DNA of 20,075 nucleotides from Alistipes sp. UBA943 (lineage in GTDB: Bacteria > Bacteroidota > Bacteroidia > Bacteroidales > Rikenellaceae): positions 35,535-55,609 of the forward strand of contig DBDB01000084.1 of NCBI GenBank assembly GCA_002293345.1, in the 5' to 3' direction. The position numbers were made by a program, and so were the translations under genes. Positions 16,094-20,075 of the stretch are shown here, piece by piece (position 1 is the first letter of the stretch; each line of letters starts with the position of its first letter). Below the pieces are notes generated by a model that saw only the letters and a list, made by a program, of their open reading frames with translations, was not told the DNA's origin and did not search any database.

Positions 16094-16273
16094 TCTCCTC
16101 CCCGCCGCGGCCCCGCCCAAGCTATCGCCTTCGGCGAAGCACCCCGGGGCAAAGGTGTTTTGCTCTTATTTTTTTGCGGCACCCCCTTATCAAGGGGGGA
16201 CGGGGGATGTCAGACAAAAAGCATGGTCGTCTCTAACGACCGCGACATGCGACTATAAAGATCTAATGTAGGG
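16094..16273 (+). pseudogene. Second decayed FISUMP-type segment, interior replaced by hairpins
   Basis: The left end (16094-16110) matches the left end of the remnant at 9413-9397 in 16 of 17 bases. The right end (16254-16273) matches 9236-9217 in all 20 bases, and both are followed by a GAGAC block. Translation gives LLPAA at the left and CDYKDLM plus stop at the right. The middle is different: it holds the hairpins GCT-a-TCGCC-TTC-GGCGA-AGC (16121-16140) and CCCCCTT-ATC-AAGGGGG (16182-16198) and the repeat shared with nqrC. No function remains. This is all there is between tcdA and the next gene. Confidence 0.5.
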
Positions 16274-16550
16274 AGGAGACAGGGATAAACGTTCTGGATT
16301 GTGAGATGGTGATGTCGCCACGTGCCCACATTTCTGACACGAGTAATTCCATCCCGTCGATCCACTCGAAACACGCACCGTAATCCGTCTCACCGCGTGA
16401 ATTGAACAGTTCCGACGCATCAAAAATACGCTCCTCTTCGTGATACCTGATCTCGATCACTTTCTGAACTTGATCATCGAGCATGATCGCCGTGATCTGG
16501 TCCTGCAGCCTGAATTTCCCCTCCGTGGGTTTCCCTTTAAATTTTTCCAT
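16263..16550 (-). CDS. Small conserved-looking hypothetical protein
   Basis: A 95-aa soluble protein starting MEKFKGKPTEGKFRLQDQ. It is rich in acidic residues and has a regular hydrophobic pattern (ITAIMLDDQVQKVIEIRYHEEERIFDASELF, then CFEWIDGMELLVSEMWARG). There is no signal peptide and no membrane segment. The composition and amphipathic pattern argue for a real gene, but I do not recognise the family. Its last codons and TAG stop (16263) lie in the 20-base block shared with 9217-9236, so the 3' end may have been reshaped by that repeat. No clear promoter is seen. The region upstream is the inverted-repeat element at 16577-16720. Confidence 0.65.
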   Translation of the reverse strand: MEKFKGKPTEGKFRLQDQITAIMLDDQVQKVIEIRYHEEERIFDASELFNSRGETDYGACFEWIDGMELLVSEMWARGDITISQSRTFIPVSSLH

Positions 16551-16576
16551 AAAATTAAAAATGAGATTATACAGCT

Positions 16577-16720
16577 GCGTAAAAATGTCATGTTGGAATT
16601 ATCCATACAAACACACCTTTGCTCCTCGCGGAGCAGGACGCCCCCAAGAGCACTGTACAATCCCAAAGGGATTGCGGCATGTTTGTAAATGATAAAACAA
16701 ATTTTATAACATTTTTACGC
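16577..16720. repeat. 144-bp nested inverted repeat between genes
   Basis: The ends are perfect 12-base inverted repeats, GCGTAAAAATGT (16577-16588) and ACATTTTTACGC (16709-16720). Inside them TACAAACA (16606-16613) pairs with TGTTTGTA (16680-16687). Two inner hairpins follow: GCTCC-TCGC-GGAGC (16621-16634) and CAATCCC-AAA-GGGATTG (16658-16674). It contains no credible ORF and accounts for most of the 223-base gap between the small gene and pfp. It could be a MITE-like element or a structured RNA. I see no clear target-site duplication. Confidence 0.6.
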
Positions 16721-16743
16721 GCCACAAATATAAGAAAAAAATG

Positions 16744-16751
16744 TACCTTTA
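16744..16751 (+). promoter_or_regulatory. Candidate -7 element of pfp
   Basis: TACCTTTA differs from TAnnTTTG only at the last base and lies 22 bases before the ATG at 16774. A start site near 16758 would exclude the upstream in-frame ATG at 16741, supporting the shorter protein. The -33 region is A/T-rich without a clear match. Confidence 0.4.
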
Positions 16752-16773
16752 TCGCACGATAAAATCAAAAATC

Positions 16774-18171
16774 ATGAACCAAAATCAACCAACTATTGCC
16801 ATCCTCGCAGGTGGAGGACCAGCATCGGGATTGAATGCCGTCGTGGCAGGGGTCGCCAAAACGTTCATCCAGAAAGGATACCGTGTCATCGGGTTGCATG
16901 GCGGGTTCGAGGGGCTGTTCACAACTCACCTTTGTGCTCAAAGTGCGCCAGATTTGCCCGCAACGCCGTGCGGAGGAGAAGGTGATGTACAGAGAGTACC
17001 TCCCTCCTCCGACAAGCAAGGCGCGGGCAAAGGTGATGTGCTTTCAGCACAAAAAACAGAAGATATTGATTATCATCTCGCCGACGAAATCTTCAACCGG
17101 GGCGGGTCGATGCTGCGCATGAGTCGTTTCAAACCCTCAGACACCGATTTCGAGACGCGTTTCAACCTCGATTTCTTCACCGAAAACAACGTGCGGCTGC
17201 TGGTGACGATCGGGGGTGACGATACCGCATCGACCGCCAACCGGATCTCGAAATTCCTCGTCGCACGCAACTACCCCATCGCCAATATTCACGTGCCGAA
17301 AACCATCGACAACGACCTGCCGTTACCCAACGGAGTGCCCACATTCGGATACGAATCGGCACTCGACAAAGGTGCCGTGATCGGTCGCGCAATCTATGTC
17401 GATGCACATTCGAGCGGCAACTGGTTCGTCCTATCCGCCATGGGACGCAGCGCGGGACACTTGGCGTTCGGTATCGGCGAGGCGTGTCACTATCCAATGA
17501 TCATCATCCCCGAAATGTTCGACAAGACACGTATCACGGTCGATAAAATCATCTCGCTCATCGTGTCGTCCGTCGTCAAACGTCGCATCATGGGTATGGA
17601 TTACGGTGCCGCGATTATCTCCGAGGGCGTGTTCCATTCGCTCGACCACAAGGAAATTGCAGCCAATGGCATTCAGTTCTCGTACGACGCCCACGGGCAT
17701 CCCGAGTTGGGTAAAATCCCCAAAGCAGCCATGTTCAGCCAGCTGCTCGACAAACGGATGGCTGAACTCGGAATCGCGTTCCAGAGCCGTCCCGTGGAGC
17801 TGGGGTACGAACTCCGTAGTCAAACCCCCATCGCATACGACCTCACGTACTGTACCGAGTTGGGGATCGGCGTGTGGAAACTATTCTCATCCGGATGTAC
17901 CGGATGTATGGTGTATGTAGATGCATGTGGTAACGTGACACCGCTCTATCTCAATGACTTACAGGATGCATCGGGCAAAATCCCTCCCCGAATGGTCGAT
18001 ATATCGTCCGACAGGTTCCGTGCCGTTGTGGACAACATCCTGCTCGCCATCACGCCACGTGATTATGAAGCCGCACGTCAATACCTGACCAATCCCGAAG
18101 CGTACGACTTCCTGCGGATTCTCGAATGGAATGAGGATGAATGGGGGCCAGTGCCGATGCGCCGCGCGTAA
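16774..18171 (+). CDS. pfp: Pyrophosphate-type phosphofructokinase, with in-frame insert
   Basis: A 465-aa cytosolic phosphofructokinase-family enzyme. The start chosen is the ATG at 16774 (MNQNQPTIAILAGGGPASGLN), because the in-frame ATG at 16741 lies at the promoter. GGGPASGLNAVV (13-24) is the N-terminal phosphate-binding loop. GGDD at 147-150 (not GGDG) and PKTIDND at 175-181 (Lys in place of Gly) are the signatures of pyrophosphate rather than ATP use. MGRSAGHLA (223-231) is the sugar-phosphate site. It would therefore interconvert fructose 6-phosphate and fructose 1,6-bisphosphate reversibly with PPi. Residues about 49-93, between GGFEGLF and TEDIDYHLADEIFNRGGS, are an extra segment rich in Gly, Pro and Ser. 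It is encoded by a palindromic repeat also found in tcdA. The gene is convergent with guaB. Confidence 0.92.
   Translation: MNQNQPTIAILAGGGPASGLNAVVAGVAKTFIQKGYRVIGLHGGFEGLFTTHLCAQSAPDLPATPCGGEGDVQRVPPSSDKQGAGKGDVLSAQKTEDIDYHLADEIFNRGGSMLRMSRFKPSDTDFETRFNLDFFTENNVRLLVTIGGDDTASTANRISKFLVARNYPIANIHVPKTIDNDLPLPNGVPTFGYESALDKGAVIGRAIYVDAHSSGNWFVLSAMGRSAGHLAFGIGEACHYPMIIIPEMFDKTRITVDKIISLIVSSVVKRRIMGMDYGAAIISEGVFHSLDHKEIAANGIQFSYDAHGHPELGKIPKAAMFSQLLDKRMAELGIAFQSRPVELGYELRSQTPIAYDLTYCTELGIGVWKLFSSGCTGCMVYVDACGNVTPLYLNDLQDASGKIPPRMVDISSDRFRAVVDNILLAITPRDYEAARQYLTNPEAYDFLRILEWNEDEWGPVPMRRA
16927..17050. repeat. In-frame palindromic insert in pfp
   Basis: The segment is built of nested inverted repeats: TTTGCCCGC (16953-16961) with GCGGGCAAA (17023-17031), CGGAGGAG (16971-16978) with CTCCTCCG (17004-17011), and a centre GTAC-AGAGA-GTAC (16987-16999). 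GTGCT-TTC-AGCAC closes the right side (17038-17050), and CTTTG-TGCT-CAAAG the left (16930-16943). The centre matches the tcdA insert in inverted orientation. GGGCAAAGGTG (17025-17035) also occurs at 16147-16157 downstream of tcdA. The reading frame stays open through all of it. Confidence 0.65.
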
Positions 18172-18176
18172 GCGCG
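18163..18176 (+). terminator. Weak hairpin at the pfp stop codon
   Basis: CGCGC (18163-18167) and GCGCG (18172-18176) enclose GTAA, which includes part of the stop codon. No T tract follows. The 56 bases between the convergent pfp and guaB stops hold no stronger terminator that I can see. Confidence 0.3.
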
Positions 18177-18227
18177 TGTGCAGGCGCGGTCCTCTTGTTG
18201 CTCTGCTTTCTGAAACCCGTGATATAA

Positions 18228-19697
18228 TTACGAGCAGGAGTAGTTGGGTGCCTCTTGCGTGATGGCGACGTCATGCGGATGGCTTTCGGACATACCTGAC
18301 GCAGTGATCCGCACGAACTTGGCATTTTTAAGCGTTTCGAGATTTTTGGCGCCACAGTACCCCATTCCGGACCGGAGTCCGCCGACGAGTTGAAAAACGG
18401 TTTCGGACAGCGATCCTTTGAACGGAACCCTTGCCACAATGCCCTCAGGGACCAATTTATTGATATTACCCTCGTCCTTTTGGAAATATCGGTCGGCGGA
18501 ACCTTTCTTCATCGCCTCGACGGAACCCATACCGCGATAGCTCTTGAACTTACGACCGTTATAGATAATCGTGTCACCGGGAGCCTCTTCCGTCCCTGCA
18601 AACATCGAACCGATCATCACGCAATCGCCACCTGCGGCGAGCGCCTTCACAACGTCACCCGAGTAACGCAATCCACCATCGGCAATGACAGGAATACCGT
18701 GTTTTCGTGCCACATTCGCCACGTCATAGATGGCCGAGAGTTGCGGCACCCCGACCCCTGCAATGATGCGTGTCGTGCAGATGGAACCGGGACCGATGCC
18801 GACCTTGATCCCATCCACACCCGCTTCGGCAAGGAACTGTGCGGCTTCGGCTGTGGCGACGTTACCCACGACAACTTCCAATTTCGGAAACTCTTTTTTG
18901 ATTTGAGCCACGAGCGACACCACGCCGCGGGAGTGACCGTGTGCCGTGTCTACGACGACGGCGTCGACGGATTCGTCGACCAACGCCCTCACGCGTGTCA
19001 GCGCGTCGGGCGTCACGCCCACCCCCGCGGCGACGCGCAACCGACCCTTTTCATCCTTACAAGCGTTCGGATTATCCTGCGTCTTGGTAATGTCCTTGTA
19101 GGTGATCAGGCCCACCAATTTCCCCTTGTCGTCCACCACAGGAAGCTTCTCGATCTTATTTTTGAGCAGCACTTCGGCGGCACGTTCGAGTTCGGTGTGG
19201 TGTGTCGTGATGAGGTTTTGCGACGTCATCACATCGGCGATCAACCGCGACATATCTTTCTGGAAACGCAAATCGCGATTCGTCACGATACCGATCAACT
19301 TCCGATCTTTATCCACGACCGGAATACCCCCGATTTTGTGCTCCCTCATCAACGCCAACGCATCCCCGACGGTCTCCTCCTTTGAGATCGTGACAGGGTC
19401 ATAGATCATGCCGCTTTCTGCACGCTTCACGCGACGCACATGAGCCGCCTGATCGGCAATGGTCATGTTTTTGTGGATCACCCCGATCCCACCCTCACGT
19501 GCCAACGCAATGGCCAATGGGGCCTCGGTAACGGTATCCATGGCAGCGGACACGATCGGAATATTGAGTTGTATTTTTTTGGAGAATCTCGTTTGGGTAT
19601 TCACGTCACGGGGCAACACCTCGGAGTAGGACGGTACCAACAGCACATCGTCAAAAGTCAATCCCTCGACCTGCACCCTATCATCAATAAAAGCCAT
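18228..19697 (-). CDS. guaB: IMP dehydrogenase
   Basis: This 489-aa cytosolic enzyme oxidises IMP to XMP with NAD, the committed step toward GMP. The start at 19697 (MAFIDDRVQVEGLTFDDVLLVPSYS) matches the family. The upstream in-frame extension crosses the promoter. The barrel is interrupted by two CBS domains (about 96-150 and 157-209), which commonly bind regulatory nucleotides. The catalytic Cys307 lies in GPGSICTTR, with VIADGGLRYSGD for phosphate binding and the flap at YRGMGS..ADRYFQ. Length agrees with E. coli (488). Together with GuaA it supplies GMP, but the genes are not in one operon. Confidence 0.97.
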   Translation of the reverse strand: MAFIDDRVQVEGLTFDDVLLVPSYSEVLPRDVNTQTRFSKKIQLNIPIVSAAMDTVTEAPLAIALAREGGIGVIHKNMTIADQAAHVRRVKRAESGMIYDPVTISKEETVGDALALMREHKIGGIPVVDKDRKLIGIVTNRDLRFQKDMSRLIADVMTSQNLITTHHTELERAAEVLLKNKIEKLPVVDDKGKLVGLITYKDITKTQDNPNACKDEKGRLRVAAGVGVTPDALTRVRALVDESVDAVVVDTAHGHSRGVVSLVAQIKKEFPKLEVVVGNVATAEAAQFLAEAGVDGIKVGIGPGSICTTRIIAGVGVPQLSAIYDVANVARKHGIPVIADGGLRYSGDVVKALAAGGDCVMIGSMFAGTEEAPGDTIIYNGRKFKSYRGMGSVEAMKKGSADRYFQKDEGNINKLVPEGIVARVPFKGSLSETVFQLVGGLRSGMGYCGAKNLETLKNAKFVRITASGMSESHPHDVAITQEAPNYSCS

Positions 19698-19722
19698 ACG
19701 TTTTTGGATTTTAGGTTGCGTG

Positions 19723-19730
19723 CAAATGTA
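19723..19730 (-). promoter_or_regulatory. guaB -7 promoter element
   Basis: On the minus strand TACATTTG matches TAnnTTTG exactly. A start near 19716 leaves a leader of about 19 bases before the ATG at 19697. The -33 region is T-rich (GTTTTC about 20 bases upstream) without an exact match. Confidence 0.6.
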
Positions 19731-19785
19731 GGGAAAATATTTGGAATTTGAAAACCCGTGAATTTTTCTTTTTTGGACATCCTCG

Positions 19786-19816
19786 TTTGACATTTGCAAT
19801 AATTTCATTATACTTG
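19786..19816 (+). promoter_or_regulatory. Promoter of the lipoprotein gene at the right edge
   Basis: TTTG (19786-19789), a 19-base spacer and TATACTTG (19809-19816, one mismatch to TAnnTTTG) form the best two-part promoter of the window. The start site near 19823 leaves a leader of about 17 bases. It is divergent from guaB. Confidence 0.65.
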
Positions 19817-19839
19817 CAAATATTAACTTTATCTTTTAC

Positions 19840-20075
19840 ATGCAGAAATTTTTACCTTTGTTGTTGTTGTGTCTGTATAGCTGCACGACCTTCGACGAGA
19901 CGGAAATTGTTCCGGAGGGGGTGGTCGACGAGGTCGATTATGAGGCCCAGCGCGTCGAGAAGTTGCTGGAGGAGTCGGTATTCGACGAGCAGACGCAGAC
20001 GTGGATCCGCCCGCAGAAGGACCCTTTCGAGTTGAAAAATTTCCAGAAAGCGTACGACAATTTAGTTAAAGAGAA
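19840..20075 (+). CDS. Lipoprotein, N-terminal part only (runs off the window)
   Basis: From the ATG at 19840 an open frame continues to the window edge (78 complete codons). It begins MQKFLPLLLLCLYSC, a short lipoprotein signal with Cys15 as the lipidated residue, followed by acidic TTFDETE, compatible with surface export. The mature part is strongly charged (VDYEAQRVEKLLEESVFDEQ, then QKDPFELKNFQKAYDNLVKE) and probably helical. A good promoter stands upstream. I do not recognise the family, and the rest of the gene is outside the window. Confidence 0.75.
   Translation, partial: MQKFLPLLLLCLYSCTTFDETEIVPEGVVDEVDYEAQRVEKLLEESVFDEQTQTWIRPQKDPFELKNFQKAYDNLVKE

Noticed and set aside
16741..16773. 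Upstream in-frame ATG for pfp
   Set aside because: It lies at the likely -7 box and adds residues not expected in the family. The ATG at 16774 gives the normal N terminus.
18390..19385. Plus-strand open frame of 331 codons opposite guaB
   Set aside because: It is antisense to guaB, and its translation shows no protein-like pattern.
1..20075. CRISPR array or defence system
   Set aside because: No regularly spaced direct repeats and no Cas, restriction-modification, toxin-antitoxin or phage genes were seen.

Overview
The window looks like a chromosomal segment of a Bacteroidota bacterium, most likely order Bacteroidales. The evidence is the TonB-dependent receptor with a carboxypeptidase-regulatory-like N-terminal domain, the BACON-type surface lipoprotein, promoters of the TAnnTTTG (-7) type, weak use of Shine-Dalgarno sequences, and a sodium-pumping NQR operon. 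Coding DNA is moderately GC-rich and the promoter regions are AT-rich. The genus cannot be fixed from the sequence alone.

Layout, left to right. Positions 1-29 are the 3' end of a tRNA gene, followed by a terminator and a hairpin-rich stretch carrying a second copy of the tRNA 3' end. Positions 304-4906 hold a two-gene unit: a 941-aa TonB-dependent receptor and a 581-aa BACON plus beta-helix lipoprotein. A dense cluster of hairpins and terminators (4916-5159) separates it from guaA (GMP synthase, minus strand). Divergent from guaA are two tandem, paralogous 391-aa lipoproteins of unknown function (6782-9178). A decayed C-terminal fragment of a FISUMP-type surface protein (9217-9413) precedes the complete operon nqrA-B-C-D-E-F (minus strand, 15165 to 9456). 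Divergent from nqrA is tcdA (15251-16093). It is followed by a second decayed fragment of the same type, a small unknown gene (minus), a 144-bp nested inverted repeat, a pyrophosphate-type phosphofructokinase gene (16774-18171), guaB (IMP dehydrogenase, minus) and the first 78 codons of another lipoprotein gene.

Functionally most of the window is housekeeping. GuaB and GuaA are the two steps from IMP to GMP. The NQR complex couples NADH oxidation to sodium export. Pfp is a reversible glycolytic enzyme. TcdA completes the ct6A modification of tRNA. The accessory part is the envelope: one TonB-receptor/lipoprotein pair and three further lipoproteins.

The least ordinary content is a layer of small repeats. 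Two neighbouring genes, tcdA and pfp, each carry an in-frame extra segment of roughly 45 codons relative to what I remember of their families. Both segments contain the same palindromic core (15644-15671 plus strand; 16981-17007 minus strand). The NqrC tail and the tcdA downstream region share another short repeat, and that repeat in turn shares 11 bases with the pfp insert. This resembles protein-coding palindromic elements such as the Rickettsia palindromic elements. Several promoters also lie so close to their start codons that the mRNAs may be leaderless.
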